Source of the DNA: Tsukamurella sp. 8F | GTDB taxonomy: Bacteria > Actinomycetota > Actinomycetes > Mycobacteriales > Mycobacteriaceae | Reading direction: 5' to 3' | Assembly: GCF_029167375.1 (NCBI RefSeq) | Contig: NZ_JARFTP010000023.1 | Coordinates: forward strand, 1 to 64,000 | DNA length: 64,000 bases | Shown here: positions 23,674 through 33,535 of the stretch, in pieces | Position numbering within the stretch: position 1 is the first letter of the stretch | Layout of the letters: each line of letters begins with the position of its first letter | Notes under the pieces: generated by a model | What the model was told of the DNA's origin: nothing | The model's input: the letters and a program-made list of their open reading frames with translations, nothing else | The model's database searches: none | Translations under genes and position numbers: made by a program

Positions 23674-25254
23674 ATGGGTGCATACGACTACCTTCATCCC
23701 GGGGCCCGCTGGACCGCAGCCGAGGTCGCGACACAACTCGGCATCAAAGAGGACTCCGTCGCCGACCTCGCACGGAGCAGCGCGAACTTCCCACGCCCCG
23801 TCGACAGAGGACCGAACGAGTGGCGCGCGTACGACGTCCTCGCCTACCAGATCACCCACGGCCGCGGCCCCCGGCGCCAGCCGATCCCGCGGATGTTCCC
23901 CCGTCGACCGTTGACCGCGGGACTACCCCGCACATCCTTCGTCGAAGCTGCGGTGATCGGGGAATTCGTGGCGCTGCAGTTCGAGCCGCACGACGGTGGG
24001 GGATCGGTCGCCGTCTGCTACGGCACCGACCGCGACCACCCGATGCCGGTCGATCAGCGCGACGCCGACGCACTGTGGCTGCAGGTCCAGCAGCGGCTCG
24101 TCGGCGTCACGGCCGTCGCGGTCGTCACGGTGTCGATGTCCCCGACGCGGTCGACCACCGATCGGTGGGCGTACGCCCCCGACCTGGCCGTCATCGAAGA
24201 GGGGAGAAGACCCACCGCCGCTCGGTGGGACGATCTCGTCACCAGGGTTCTCGAACTCGACTCCCTTCCGTGGTGGCCGGAGGCCTTGCGGAGCGCGGAT
24301 GTGCTGGGCCGGTGGCAACCGGGGAGCCCCCCGCTCGCTGTGATCCCGCCCGGGACACAGGCGCCGCTGGTCGACCGGCTCGCCGAGCTCGCCGACCGTC
24401 AGCCCGCCGGATCCGTTCTCCGCGACGGTGTCGAGTGTCTGCGCACGGGTCTCATCAAAGCGGCCCTGCCCGACCGTGTGTGCACCGAGCTCCTCGCCGC
24501 CGCCACCGTCACGATCCCCGTGTACAACGCCTACGACGTCGACGATCATCTCGCACTGCAACCGGCGCCGACCATCGACGCCCGCACGGCAACCGCGCTG
24601 CTGGGCGCACGCATGACCGCCGACGACGCCCGCGACCTGTGCGCCGCACACGATGTCCGCGGCCGAGAGTGGGACGGCCCGCTCGTCGCCGTCCGCCGCC
24701 ACCACGTCGCCGACCTCGAAACCACCACCGGGCTCGGCGCCCGCTGGTGGACGAGGCTGACCGAGGTCGACCTCGACCCCACCGGCGTCGAGGTCGGGTA
24801 CATCGCTCTGGCCCGGGGCGACGGGATCACCGACCTGTTCGACGGCACCACACGGGCCTACCGCGACCCGTTGGAGCCTGCGTCATGGATCCTCGCGACC
24901 GGTGCGTCGGTCAGCATCGGTATCGGCGACGCCGTGCCGGCGGCCTCCGGTGCCCTCGAACTCAGCGAGATCGCCCGCCCGCGCCACGGCGACGGTGAGG
25001 TCCTGGCGTTCCTGCAGGACAGCGCCGGGGTCACGTGGCCGGCGCCGACCACAGCCACACAGCAGCTCAACATCGGATACCACGGCGGCGGACCGCTACA
25101 GACCGCATACGTGTTCGGCGAGCTCGCCGAACACGGCGCAGCCACTCGCCTCAACGGCTACCACTACCCGAACGACACACCGGGCAGGGACCTCGTCCTC
25201 GGAGGCGGCACCTCCCACCTGCTCCGCGGGGCCGACTGGCTGCCACGCACCTGA
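23674..25254 (+). CDS. large hypothetical protein with an N-terminal HTH-like region
   Basis: A 526-residue soluble protein. Residues 10-50 (RWTAAEVATQLGIKEDSVAD) look like a short helix-turn-helix, and the rest shows alternating strands and helices with no catalytic motif I can name. Tandem-like sections begin near ADDARDLCAAHDVRGREWDG and IGYHGGGPLQTAYVFGELAE. It is preceded by a 29-base palindrome that could be its own operator, and it ends 19 bases before the convergent T4SS operon. Given the HTH and location it may be a plasmid regulator, but that is inference. Confidence 0.6.
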   Translation: MGAYDYLHPGARWTAAEVATQLGIKEDSVADLARSSANFPRPVDRGPNEWRAYDVLAYQITHGRGPRRQPIPRMFPRRPLTAGLPRTSFVEAAVIGEFVALQFEPHDGGGSVAVCYGTDRDHPMPVDQRDADALWLQVQQRLVGVTAVAVVTVSMSPTRSTTDRWAYAPDLAVIEEGRRPTAARWDDLVTRVLELDSLPWWPEALRSADVLGRWQPGSPPLAVIPPGTQAPLVDRLAELADRQPAGSVLRDGVECLRTGLIKAALPDRVCTELLAAATVTIPVYNAYDVDDHLALQPAPTIDARTATALLGARMTADDARDLCAAHDVRGREWDGPLVAVRRHHVADLETTTGLGARWWTRLTEVDLDPTGVEVGYIALARGDGITDLFDGTTRAYRDPLEPASWILATGASVSIGIGDAVPAASGALELSEIARPRHGDGEVLAFLQDSAGVTWPAPTTATQQLNIGYHGGGPLQTAYVFGELAEHGAATRLNGYHYPNDTPGRDLVLGGGTSHLLRGADWLPRT

Positions 25255-25273
25255 TCCTCCCGCAGCGCGACGA

Positions 25274-27481
25274 TCACCGGTTGGGGCGACCCGGCCCCGG
25301 CCGCGGCTCGTCGTCTCGCGACGGTGGCGGTGCAAGGGACCGATCGTAGAGGCGGTTCAGACCATCAGGTTCCGGCTCGGCCGCGACGCGTCGATGTGCC
25401 GCCGTCGAGGCTCCGGCGGAACGCCCTGACGCGGCACCGCGACGTGTAGGACCGGCGGACGCCGAAGGCGGCGAAGGGACCGGACCCTGCGCAGGCCTGC
25501 CCTCACGCGCATCCACAGAACCCTGCCCATTCTCTGTGCGCGTCCCGCCGCGCCCAGCAGCGCCGCGCCCCGCAGCGCCGCGCCGCGCCATAGACTGCGC
25601 CGCCACAGCAGGGACCACGACCTCCGGAGCGGCCACGGCGGCCGCTCCCTCCATGGCACCGGCCTCGGCTGCGGGCGCGGTCGCTGATGCCGCCGATCCG
25701 CCGCGACTCGCCGCGGCCGACGTTGCGGCGCGCGCCGGGGTCCTCGCCGCCGCGTGATCCGCCCCGCGCGCACCTGGCGTGGCCGTCACCGACGGCGCGT
25801 CCTGTTCGCTCTCAGTGCCTGCCGTCCCCACAGAGGCCGCCGAACGCCCGCCCGCATCCGCACCGGTGCCCGGCTTCGGGCCCGCCGCATCATGTTGTAG
25901 ACGACCTGCACCCGGGCCCTCACCGGTATGTCCGACGCTGCCCTTGTGCACCGGAGAACGTCGGAACATCGCGTCCAGACCAGAACCCGATTCCGTCTCC
26001 CGGCCGCCCCGGAGCCGATCGAGACCGCGGGACGCCCCCTCGGAGTAAGGCTTGAAATCGGAAGTGTGCCGTGCGACCGACTCCCTCGTCGACGCCACGG
26101 GATGCCGCATGCTGTGCCACATCGTGTGCGTCGCAGGCATACCCAGCCACTTCTTCACATGATGGAACAGCACGAGCATCGCCAACGATCCGATCACCAT
26201 CAGCAGAACCCGAACCAGAGCCGAATCCCCGCCCAGGCTCTGCGTCACCTTCGGATCGCTGAGGAGGATCCCGAGCACCTGCGCCGAGACACCCAGATAG
26301 GCCACCAGCACGAAGTAGCTCACCAGGTGCATGAACACTTCGACGGCGCCGGTCAACGCCCGGTGCCGCGGCGGCCCGGGCACCATCCCGACGATCATCA
26401 ACGGCGTGATCACGATCGCCCACCACCACGCCTTCGCGCCCGTGAGGAACACCAACAGCGCGACCGTCGTGATGAAGAATCCGAACACCAAGATCCCAAT
26501 GATCATCAGCGCCCCGAGTAGGACGTTCGCCGGATCCAGATTCGCCGCGTAGTTCCAGGCCGCGTTGTCGCCGCACGACTGCATCGCCTTCACAGGACCA
26601 TCCGACGCTCCGTTCATGATCGCCTGGTTCCATGCCCCCGCACAGCCGCTGTTCCCGTCGATCACATGCCCGAAGTTGAGGACCTCCACCGGGCGCCGGG
26701 CAGCATTGTCGATCAGCGTCCCGATGAACTGCTGCATGTGCTCTTGCGCGCTGCCCGAACCCATCCGGCCGTTGTGCACCACCGCATCCGACGCTGAGAA
26801 ACCGAGCTCGCGGACTTGCGACATCCAGCCGTCCGGCGAGTACAGCTCCCGCATCGGATCCGCGAACACCGTCCATATCAGCAGGGCGATGAACGTGGTC
26901 ATCGCCATCACCGCCAGGCCGCGGCCGCGCAGACCCAGGCTCCACAGCACCGCGCCCGCGCACAACCCGACGAAGAAGCAGAACGGCGCCAGGTGGAACT
27001 GATGGCAGATCTCCGCCACCGTCATCACCGCGCCGGACCCCAGATTCGCCAGCCACTGCAACCACAGAGCCGACAGCGCGATCTTGAGCACCCACAGCAC
27101 CAACGTCAGTATCAGCACGATCGCGCCGACCTCCAACGCCAGCAACGACGCGGTCACGGTGGAGTACTCCATCGTCCGCGACAGCCCCTCGATCAGCTTC
27201 GGAACCCACCCCGCGGGGTTGAACCCCACGGACCGCAACGTCATCTTCAGCTGATCTTGAACGCTCACCGTCGAGATGTAGTAGTCCGCCAGCGGCACCC
27301 CGTACGAGTCCTTCAAACCCGCCGAGCCGACCACCTGCGTACCGATCTGCGCCGACGCGGTCGGCGCCGACAACGACAGGAACAGCATCGTCGTCCAGAT
27401 CGTCGCCGCCGCACGCATTGCCCAGGCCGTCGATCGATGACCTTCGGCGAACACCAGCCACCGACCACGCAGCCCCGTCAT
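25274..27481 (-). CDS. T4SS polytopic membrane channel protein (VirB6/TrbL-like)
   Basis: A 735-residue protein. A signal-like N-terminus, IWTTMLFLSLSAPTASAQ, is followed by about eight hydrophobic helices in residues 110-480 (for example VGAIVLILTLVLWVLKIALS and ALMIIGILVFGFFITTVALL). The long tail, residues 490-735, is low-complexity Ala/Gly/Arg/Pro-rich and probably cytoplasmic. Topology and position directly after the VirB4 gene, with ATGA overlap, match VirB6/TrbL-type inner membrane subunits of Gram-positive conjugation systems. It would form part of the DNA channel. Confidence 0.75.
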   Translation of the reverse strand: MTGLRGRWLVFAEGHRSTAWAMRAAATIWTTMLFLSLSAPTASAQIGTQVVGSAGLKDSYGVPLADYYISTVSVQDQLKMTLRSVGFNPAGWVPKLIEGLSRTMEYSTVTASLLALEVGAIVLILTLVLWVLKIALSALWLQWLANLGSGAVMTVAEICHQFHLAPFCFFVGLCAGAVLWSLGLRGRGLAVMAMTTFIALLIWTVFADPMRELYSPDGWMSQVRELGFSASDAVVHNGRMGSGSAQEHMQQFIGTLIDNAARRPVEVLNFGHVIDGNSGCAGAWNQAIMNGASDGPVKAMQSCGDNAAWNYAANLDPANVLLGALMIIGILVFGFFITTVALLVFLTGAKAWWWAIVITPLMIVGMVPGPPRHRALTGAVEVFMHLVSYFVLVAYLGVSAQVLGILLSDPKVTQSLGGDSALVRVLLMVIGSLAMLVLFHHVKKWLGMPATHTMWHSMRHPVASTRESVARHTSDFKPYSEGASRGLDRLRGGRETESGSGLDAMFRRSPVHKGSVGHTGEGPGAGRLQHDAAGPKPGTGADAGGRSAASVGTAGTESEQDAPSVTATPGARGADHAAARTPARAATSAAASRGGSAASATAPAAEAGAMEGAAAVAAPEVVVPAVAAQSMARRGAAGRGAAGRGGTRTENGQGSVDAREGRPAQGPVPSPPSASAGPTRRGAASGRSAGASTAAHRRVAAEPEPDGLNRLYDRSLAPPPSRDDEPRPGPGRPNR

Positions 27482-30018
27482 CGGATGCCCCGCGCCAACT
27501 CGCCCTCGAAACGTTCGAGCGACGCCGGATCGGTGTCGAAGGCCTCACGGTCAGCCGGATCCGGCGCGGAGAACACCTGAATCTTGCCGGTACGCCCGAA
27601 CTCGTCGACCATGTACGCCTCACCCTCACGGCCTAGCTGAGGCCGACCGTGCTGCTCTACCGACATGCCGCCACCGAGACCCGCCGGTGCGGCGCGCAGG
27701 TCCTCCGGCGACGTGTTGTACCGGTAGTCCTCGAGCACCTCCGGGTACTCGTCGGGGTCGATCCCGAGCCATCGCAGGTGCGCCTTCGACAAATCGTCGT
27801 CCTTGGTGCGGAACAGGATCTTCTGATGAATGAACTCATCGCCCATACCAGCGTGATCGTCCGGGCCGTTCTGAGTGATCGATATCCACCCCGACCGGGT
27901 GCGCCGGCCACGACGGGTCAACAGATGTGCCGTCCTACGGCCCCCCGGCGTCGACAGCCACTGCTTGTCCTCCTCCGTGACCAGGAACCCGAACTGGTGT
28001 GGCCGCTCGTAGAAGGTCTGCTCCGCCAACGCCGCAGCGAGCCCATACAGCATCCGACCCGCCTGCTGGGTCGTCGTCATCGTCTCCAGCGCGTCCGCGG
28101 AGTCGACGTCCTGCAGGTCCAGACGCCCCGTCTTCCACACCACCACCGGAGCCGCACCGAAGTTCGGCACCGACAAAGAATCGTCGAACACCGACTGCAA
28201 CGTCGGCTCACTCGCCCACGACATCAGACGTGTCACAAGCTCGTCTCCGGCCCCATACGTGCGCTCGAGATACGACAGCAACTCCGGCATCGACCGGATC
28301 CGCTCACGCTCACGCACCTGCGGGCTCACCGCGACCCGGAACCGCGAACCGTATGTCGACATCGGCTCCAACCCCAACAGCGGAAGAACGTGGTTCGCCG
28401 CCACAGTCCCGGCTATCTCCGTCGGGAACAGCCGCAGCACGTCGGTCGACACATCCGCGTGTGCCAGATCGACGAACACCGCCCCCGGGGTGTCCTCGAA
28501 CGCCAGGTGCCATTCGACACCCGGGTCCATGACGACCGCCTGCGAACCCCGCCGAACCTCACTCTTCGCGATCCGCTTGCCCGTGTACGACTTCCCGCCG
28601 CCCGGATCACCGCCGAGCACCAACACCGCACTGTGCCGGCGGCGTGAGGCACCCGACATGTCGAGAAACACCGGCGGATTCAGCGCCGTGCTCACCGCCC
28701 GCCCCAGCGGAACCCCGGAGGCGTTGCCCAGCTGCCCGCTCAGTACAGGCACGGTCTTGGCCCAGTCCTCGGGCGTCGTCGGATGCGACAGCGTCTCCGC
28801 CGCGCGCGGCTTGACGTTCCCCGGCAACGATGCCGCGAGGAAACGCGCCTGCGGTCCCGACCAGGCATCAACACGGACCCCGATGTCCTGATAGGACCGA
28901 CTCAGTGACTTCACCGCCGAACGCACCACCCGCCGGTTCGCACCCGAAACCACCACGTACCCAGTCATATTCGCCTGGAACCCGTGCTGCGACGCCGTCA
29001 AAGCCGACGTCAGCTCGCCCGCCGACACCCGCTTGCGGGCCAAACTGTCGTCCACCTGGGCCTGGCGCCCCTGCTGGTCCTGCTGATCGGAGAGATTCTT
29101 GTCCACCCAGGCGTAGTGACGCGCCGCCTGCTCGGCGGGAGTCTTGGTCACGTACTGCATCCAGTCGACCGTCGCCCCAGGCAATCTCTCGTCGTCGCAT
29201 ACAGCGAAGATCTCGCTGCCGGGAAACGCTATGCCCCGTTCGGAGAACGAGGTCACCGTCAATGCCGACTGGAAACTGTCCGCCAGCCCGCCCGTCTCCA
29301 GTCGGGCGCCCGGCCACCGCGACGGAGGAAACCGGCGACCGTGGTGCGCCTGATCGCCCTCGTCGAGGCGGATCTTCGGAAAGTCCTCCGCGTCGAGGCG
29401 TTCGAGCCCGAGCGATTCGGGCAGGGACACCCGCTGCCCACCGCGGCCGACTGTGTGCATCCAGTGCCAATACACCAATTCCGGGGTGACCGGGACAGGG
29501 GCCAACTCGGACGGCAGCGCGGCGGCGAACTCGTCGCCGAGCGCGATGTACTCCGCGACACTCGATGCGGTGTCGACATCGCGGCCGCGGATCACATCCA
29601 GTGCCTTCTGTGTGCGCCCTAGAGCGGTCAGTCCCTCAGTGCCGTGATCGACCGGCACCGACAGCCAGAACAGCCGATCCGAGGCGCTCAGGCCGTCCAG
29701 AATGGGCTCCCAGCGGCGGCATTCGGAGACCCATGCCGCGCGGTCGCGGTAACCGTCGAGCATCCGCAGGATCATGCCGGTCGTGTCCATCGGGGCCGTC
29801 AGCCCCGACAGCCAGAACCCGGACGGCAACGCAGAGACCATCGCTTCGTGCCGCTGGGCCGCGCGCTCCTGCACCGCCCGCGGGCGGCGGGCGTATTCGA
29901 GGCCGGACAAGAGGAATTCGGCGAAGATACCGTGTCGGGCGAACCGCAGGTTGCCGATCACCGTCGGTCGCGTCAACAGATCCGATGCCGCGAAGCCGCG
30001 TTCAGTCGTCGTCGACAT
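27478..30018 (-). CDS. virB4: VirB4-type conjugation ATPase
   Basis: An 846-residue motor that powers T4SS assembly and transport. Walker A is VLGGDPGGGKSYTGKRIAK near residue 465, followed by VMDPGVEWHLA. The Walker B block is FGFLVTEEDKQWLSTPGG, with TEED in place of the usual DE, then RTRSGWISITQN, the motif IV region. The N-terminal 400 residues form the less conserved VirB4 platform domain. It overlaps the small membrane gene upstream by 17 bases and the VirB6-like gene downstream by four, so translation is coupled through the operon. Confidence 0.87.
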   Translation of the reverse strand: MSTTTERGFAASDLLTRPTVIGNLRFARHGIFAEFLLSGLEYARRPRAVQERAAQRHEAMVSALPSGFWLSGLTAPMDTTGMILRMLDGYRDRAAWVSECRRWEPILDGLSASDRLFWLSVPVDHGTEGLTALGRTQKALDVIRGRDVDTASSVAEYIALGDEFAAALPSELAPVPVTPELVYWHWMHTVGRGGQRVSLPESLGLERLDAEDFPKIRLDEGDQAHHGRRFPPSRWPGARLETGGLADSFQSALTVTSFSERGIAFPGSEIFAVCDDERLPGATVDWMQYVTKTPAEQAARHYAWVDKNLSDQQDQQGRQAQVDDSLARKRVSAGELTSALTASQHGFQANMTGYVVVSGANRRVVRSAVKSLSRSYQDIGVRVDAWSGPQARFLAASLPGNVKPRAAETLSHPTTPEDWAKTVPVLSGQLGNASGVPLGRAVSTALNPPVFLDMSGASRRRHSAVLVLGGDPGGGKSYTGKRIAKSEVRRGSQAVVMDPGVEWHLAFEDTPGAVFVDLAHADVSTDVLRLFPTEIAGTVAANHVLPLLGLEPMSTYGSRFRVAVSPQVRERERIRSMPELLSYLERTYGAGDELVTRLMSWASEPTLQSVFDDSLSVPNFGAAPVVVWKTGRLDLQDVDSADALETMTTTQQAGRMLYGLAAALAEQTFYERPHQFGFLVTEEDKQWLSTPGGRRTAHLLTRRGRRTRSGWISITQNGPDDHAGMGDEFIHQKILFRTKDDDLSKAHLRWLGIDPDEYPEVLEDYRYNTSPEDLRAAPAGLGGGMSVEQHGRPQLGREGEAYMVDEFGRTGKIQVFSAPDPADREAFDTDPASLERFEGELARGIR

Positions 30019-30382
30019 CGGGACTCTCCATCATCGCGGGCCAGTACGAACTACACAGCCACCCCAGGCGGATACCCGCCGAAGGAGGCCCCGTCGGCAC
30101 CAGCCGTCGCACAGCGATCACCAACAGGCACGTCGTGCCGAGACCGAAAAGCAGGATCAGCCACAGCCTTCCGGATCCCAGGCTGTGCCACGCCCACAAC
30201 CCGGTACCGATCACACCGGCCGCGGCGATCACCCCGTCCAGCCCACCCCACGGGCCGCCCCAAAAACGGCGGCCGTCGCCGAGATCACCGACCTTGATCG
30301 GTACGTGCTTGAGCTCCGAACGGAATCGGACTGCGCCGGAGGGCTCCGACGGATCATCCTGTGTCTGTGGGTGTCTGGACAT
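30002..30382 (-). CDS. small T4SS membrane protein (VirB3/PrgI-like)
   Basis: A 126-residue protein with two hydrophobic helices, GVIAAAGVIGTGLWAW and LWLILLFGLGTTCLLVIAV, and an acidic C-terminus. Proteins with this topology immediately before, and overlapping, a VirB4 gene are typically VirB3/PrgI equivalents that dock the ATPase to the membrane. Assignment rests on position and topology; sequence similarity cannot be judged by eye. Confidence 0.6.
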   Translation of the reverse strand: MSRHPQTQDDPSEPSGAVRFRSELKHVPIKVGDLGDGRRFWGGPWGGLDGVIAAAGVIGTGLWAWHSLGSGRLWLILLFGLGTTCLLVIAVRRLVPTGPPSAGIRLGWLCSSYWPAMMESPDVDDD

Positions 30383-30406
30383 ACTCAGGTGCGGCCCTTC
30401 GGCATA

Positions 30407-30688
30407 TCAGCGGCAGTAGGGTCCGCACGTACCAGACTGGACTCCGTGCTGATGCAGTTCCTGCCCGCCGGAGTTGTAGATGCCGTAGGCATTGCCGGCG
30501 ATGACGGCGACGGCGATGCACCCCAACGCCGCGGCGATCGCCGCTCCCACGCCGCGCTTGAACAGCTCGCGCATCGCAACGTATGCCACCGCGGCCAGGA
30601 TGAAACCCACGCCCACGTACGACGCCTGCTTCTCGATATCGCCGACAGCGGAGAAGATCCCGCTCGCGACCATCACAGTCGAACTCAT
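30407..30688 (-). CDS. small membrane protein of the T4SS operon (VirB2/TcpD-like)
   Basis: A 93-residue protein with two hydrophobic segments, YVGVGFILAAVAYVAMREL and AAIAAALGCIAVAVIAGNAY, joined by a basic turn (KRG), the plan of VirB2-type pilin precursors and of actinobacterial TcpD-like subunits. The C-terminal SGTCGPYC carries two cysteines. It is the second gene after the TcpC-like subunit in the operon. It may form a pseudopilus or channel ring; that is inference from topology. Confidence 0.55.
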   Translation of the reverse strand: MSSTVMVASGIFSAVGDIEKQASYVGVGFILAAVAYVAMRELFKRGVGAAIAAALGCIAVAVIAGNAYGIYNSGGQELHQHGVQSGTCGPYCR

Positions 30689-30706
30689 TTTCTCTGTCTC
30701 CCTTGG

Positions 30707-31612
30707 TTATTGACCAGACGATGAATAATCGACCCGAACCGTCGGGTCGATCTCCTGCACACTCCACGCACCCGCGCCGCCGACGATGGTCAGCGGATAC
30801 TGCATCGTCATCGGGTTGTAGTCCGACGTGGTCGCGACCACCGTCACCAACAGGTGCACCGTCTGTCCGTCCGTCGGGTTGTCCGGAACATCCTCGGAGG
30901 CCTCAACGGACTGCACCTGCACCTGCTCGTAACCGCCCACCGGGGACAAAGGCGAATTCGCTGTTGTGTACCGCTCGATCCCCGACGTCCCCGTCAGGTA
31001 CGCAGTCAAGAACCCCGACGCCAGCGCCCACGCCTTCGACCCCGAATTCTGCTGGGACTTATAGTCGACCTGATACGCGTGCCCCTTGGGCGGTGGCTGC
31101 ACCTTCGACGGCATCGCCGTCGCCAACATCGCCGCCCCGTCATCCACCGACACGGACACCTGATAGAAGGCCCGCGCCGGCGTAGCCGACGCGTAAGGAC
31201 GCTCGAACACCGACACGATGACGGAGAACATGGACGTCTCCGCCGACGACGTCGACGGATCGAACACGATCGACGTGGGCGTCGGCGCAGTGATCACCGT
31301 CCCCAACGTCGTCGGCAGTTGTAGCCGCACCTGCGGCGACACGAACGCGCGCAGCGTGCTCTCATGGCCGGCGGTCAAGGTCAACCACGTCGTCACATAC
31401 TCGACTGCGAACGACCCCACCAACGCGTTCTGATTGGCCACCACCCGGCCAGGGGTCACCAGGTCCGGCGGATCCGGTCGATCCACCCACCTCCACACCT
31501 GCCCGATGCCACCGACCGCCCCCAACACCACCAGCGCGACCACCAGCCACGACCACCACCGAGACGACGCGCGCTCAAGCCGCCGCTGCCACGTGCGCGT
31601 CAGGAAACTCAT
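30707..31612 (-). CDS. TcpC-like conjugation channel protein (VirB8-type fold)
   Basis: A 301-residue protein with one N-terminal transmembrane helix (WWSWLVVALVVLGAVGGI, residues 19-36) and a large extracytoplasmic region. That region looks like two NTF2-like domains: residues 70-185, ending YQVSVSVDD, and residues 195-295, containing WALASGFLTAYLTG and MQYPLTIVGGAGAWSVQEID. This is the architecture of TcpC of Gram-positive conjugative plasmids, which is essential for transfer. It begins the compact block TcpC, VirB2-like, VirB3-like, VirB4, VirB6-like. Confidence 0.78.
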   Translation of the reverse strand: MSFLTRTWQRRLERASSRWWSWLVVALVVLGAVGGIGQVWRWVDRPDPPDLVTPGRVVANQNALVGSFAVEYVTTWLTLTAGHESTLRAFVSPQVRLQLPTTLGTVITAPTPTSIVFDPSTSSAETSMFSVIVSVFERPYASATPARAFYQVSVSVDDGAAMLATAMPSKVQPPPKGHAYQVDYKSQQNSGSKAWALASGFLTAYLTGTSGIERYTTANSPLSPVGGYEQVQVQSVEASEDVPDNPTDGQTVHLLVTVVATTSDYNPMTMQYPLTIVGGAGAWSVQEIDPTVRVDYSSSGQ

Positions 31613-31800
31613 GCCTGCTCAGTCCTTCTCCGAATCGCATCCGACCACTGTCAGCGCGATCGTCACACACCACCCCCTGCCCGCACAGACATCGCAAACC
31701 ACACCGACCCACGCGGGGCACCTGCCGGACCACGGACACCTACGCCAACGTGCACCGTCTCCCGCGCAGAGCGTCGGGAAACGGTGCACGCCACCAGGTG

Positions 31801-33024
31801 TCAGTTAGGGGTGTGTCCGAGGACCTTCATAGAAGCCACCGCGAACTGTGCATCGATCGGGTCCGTCGACGTCGACCCGTCATCTGCAGTCGACGGCGTC
31901 GTGTCCGTCGTATCCGCCAGCGGGGGAGTGCCACCGTCGGCACCGATCCCACTGGAATCGAACGGATCCCCGTCGTCGTTCTCGCTCGACGGGGCCGCGG
32001 CCGTCGTCGAGGTATCCGCGTGCTGCGGAGGGCGAGACGTCTGCAAAATCAACATCGTCACCTTCGACGCCAGGATGCCCGGAACAGGCACCGTCACCTC
32101 GCCGTGGGCATTGCCCGTCTGCTGCGTCACGATCGTATGCGCCGCATCGTTGAACGTGTACTGCACCGTGGTCACCACACGGTGATTCATCCACTCGTCG
32201 GCAGCGCCACCCGACTTCGCCACGTCACCGGGAACGATCGAGATCGCACTGACCCGATACACCTGCCCCTCATCGAACGAAATCGTCGCGGTCTCACCAT
32301 CGATCCCGCCCCGAGAGCACAACCATGCAGACCCCGAAGGATTCGCCATATCCTGCGCCGGCGTCGACCCCGGGCCGCAGAACCCGGTCGCGTGATACGG
32401 GATCGGCTGGTCCAACCCGGTCCCGTCAGGCGCCGCGGACGTCGTCGGATCCGGTACCACCGACCGCGACGGTGTGTAATGCTGTTCAGGTTGCGCCGCA
32501 GTACGTTTCGGTGACCCGCTCGCCAAGAACGCCAACACCAGAACAATGATCACCACGATCACCGCTACAGCGATGACGAACGTGATCGCCGCGGCAGACA
32601 GACCTCGGCGAGAAGAACCGTCCCCATCGGACTCATCGTCCGCCCCGACCAGCCCACCGTCACCGTCACCGTCCGGCTCCGGCGGCACGGGCGATTCCTC
32701 GAACGACGATGCCGCAGGCTCGAGGTCGCCGTACACGACACGATCGAACAGCCCGTCGTAGTCGCCGGGATCAGCGTCTACCAGGTCCTCGTCGCCATCG
32801 CGCACCTGTCCCGCGCCGTCGTCCCACTCCACCCCATCGCCGAACTGTTCCTCCACGGACGGCCCGTCGTTCGCGACCGGGGCTGAACCCGCGGGACTGG
32901 TCACCGTCTCCCGGGCAGGAAGAGACAAGCGCTGAGGCGCCGGAGGGCGTCCGCTCCCCGCCGCAGGAAAACGGGACAGGAACTCCTCGTTCTCTGCCGC
33001 CTCGTCCCGCTCGTCCGAACTCAT
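31801..33024 (-). CDS. single-pass membrane protein with secreted domain, T4SS operon
   Basis: A 407-residue protein: an acidic cytoplasmic N-terminus of about 150 residues, one helix (AAAITFVIAVAVIVVIIVLV), then an extracytoplasmic domain. ATGFCGPGSTPAQDM and WLCSRGGIDGETATISF hold a likely disulfide, and VTVPVPGILASKVTMLILQT suggests a beta-sandwich of discoidin type. The tail is Thr/Asp/Ser-rich. ATG 33024 overlaps the upstream gene by four bases; the frame is open further upstream, but that lies inside the other gene. It is probably a cell-surface component of the transfer apparatus. Confidence 0.65.
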   Translation of the reverse strand: MSSDERDEAAENEEFLSRFPAAGSGRPPAPQRLSLPARETVTSPAGSAPVANDGPSVEEQFGDGVEWDDGAGQVRDGDEDLVDADPGDYDGLFDRVVYGDLEPAASSFEESPVPPEPDGDGDGGLVGADDESDGDGSSRRGLSAAAITFVIAVAVIVVIIVLVLAFLASGSPKRTAAQPEQHYTPSRSVVPDPTTSAAPDGTGLDQPIPYHATGFCGPGSTPAQDMANPSGSAWLCSRGGIDGETATISFDEGQVYRVSAISIVPGDVAKSGGAADEWMNHRVVTTVQYTFNDAAHTIVTQQTGNAHGEVTVPVPGILASKVTMLILQTSRPPQHADTSTTAAAPSSENDDGDPFDSSGIGADGGTPPLADTTDTTPSTADDGSTSTDPIDAQFAVASMKVLGHTPN

Positions 33025-33434
33025 CGTTCGCTCACGTCCGGTCCGCCGACACCGCCCTCCTCGGCTGAGCCGTGCAACTCTACCCACGCATCCGGCACGA
33101 ACGTCAGCTCGTCCGCCTGCCGTGCCGCACGCGCAGCAGGCGGTTGCGGCGGCGGCGCGACAGGTGCGTACCGCACCACGCGATGTACCTCGTACTCCTC
33201 GACGACTCTCATCGCATGCTCCGGCGGCCGAGTTTGTACCGCGGCCGAGGAGGTCGAGCCGTACACCACCGGCGTAGGTGCAGGAGCACGACCGCCCTGC
33301 CGGCCCGCGCGGTACGCAACGAACCCGACCACCGCCGCGATCACCACGACACCCGTCAGCAGCACCGGCACCAGCACCGCCGCCAGGATACCGAGCACCA
33401 TCAGGCTGCCGACCACCGAACCTAAGACCTTCAT
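33021..33434 (-). CDS. small membrane protein, first gene of the T4SS operon
   Basis: A 137-residue protein with a long hydrophobic N-terminus (SLMVLGILAAVLVPVLLTGV and VVIAAVVGFVAY, one long or two short helices) followed by a Pro/Ala-rich cytoplasmic tail with EEYEVHRVVRYAPVAPPP. It overlaps the next gene by ATGA and follows a 100-base gap that probably holds the operon promoter. I do not recognise the family. Confidence 0.6.
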   Translation of the reverse strand: MKVLGSVVGSLMVLGILAAVLVPVLLTGVVVIAAVVGFVAYRAGRQGGRAPAPTPVVYGSTSSAAVQTRPPEHAMRVVEEYEVHRVVRYAPVAPPPQPPAARAARQADELTFVPDAWVELHGSAEEGGVGGPDVSER

Positions 33435-33535
33435 CGCTGCGCCCCCTTCTCATCTCGGCGTCATCTCCCCGGATTGAACCACCCCCCACCGACACCCCAC
33501 AGACATCGCACGCCCATACCGACGCGCAGTGGCGA

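Noticed and set aside
33025-33495. N-terminal extension of the 407-residue T4SS membrane protein
   Set aside because: It covers the 137-residue membrane gene out of frame; ATG 33024 gives a four-base coupled overlap.
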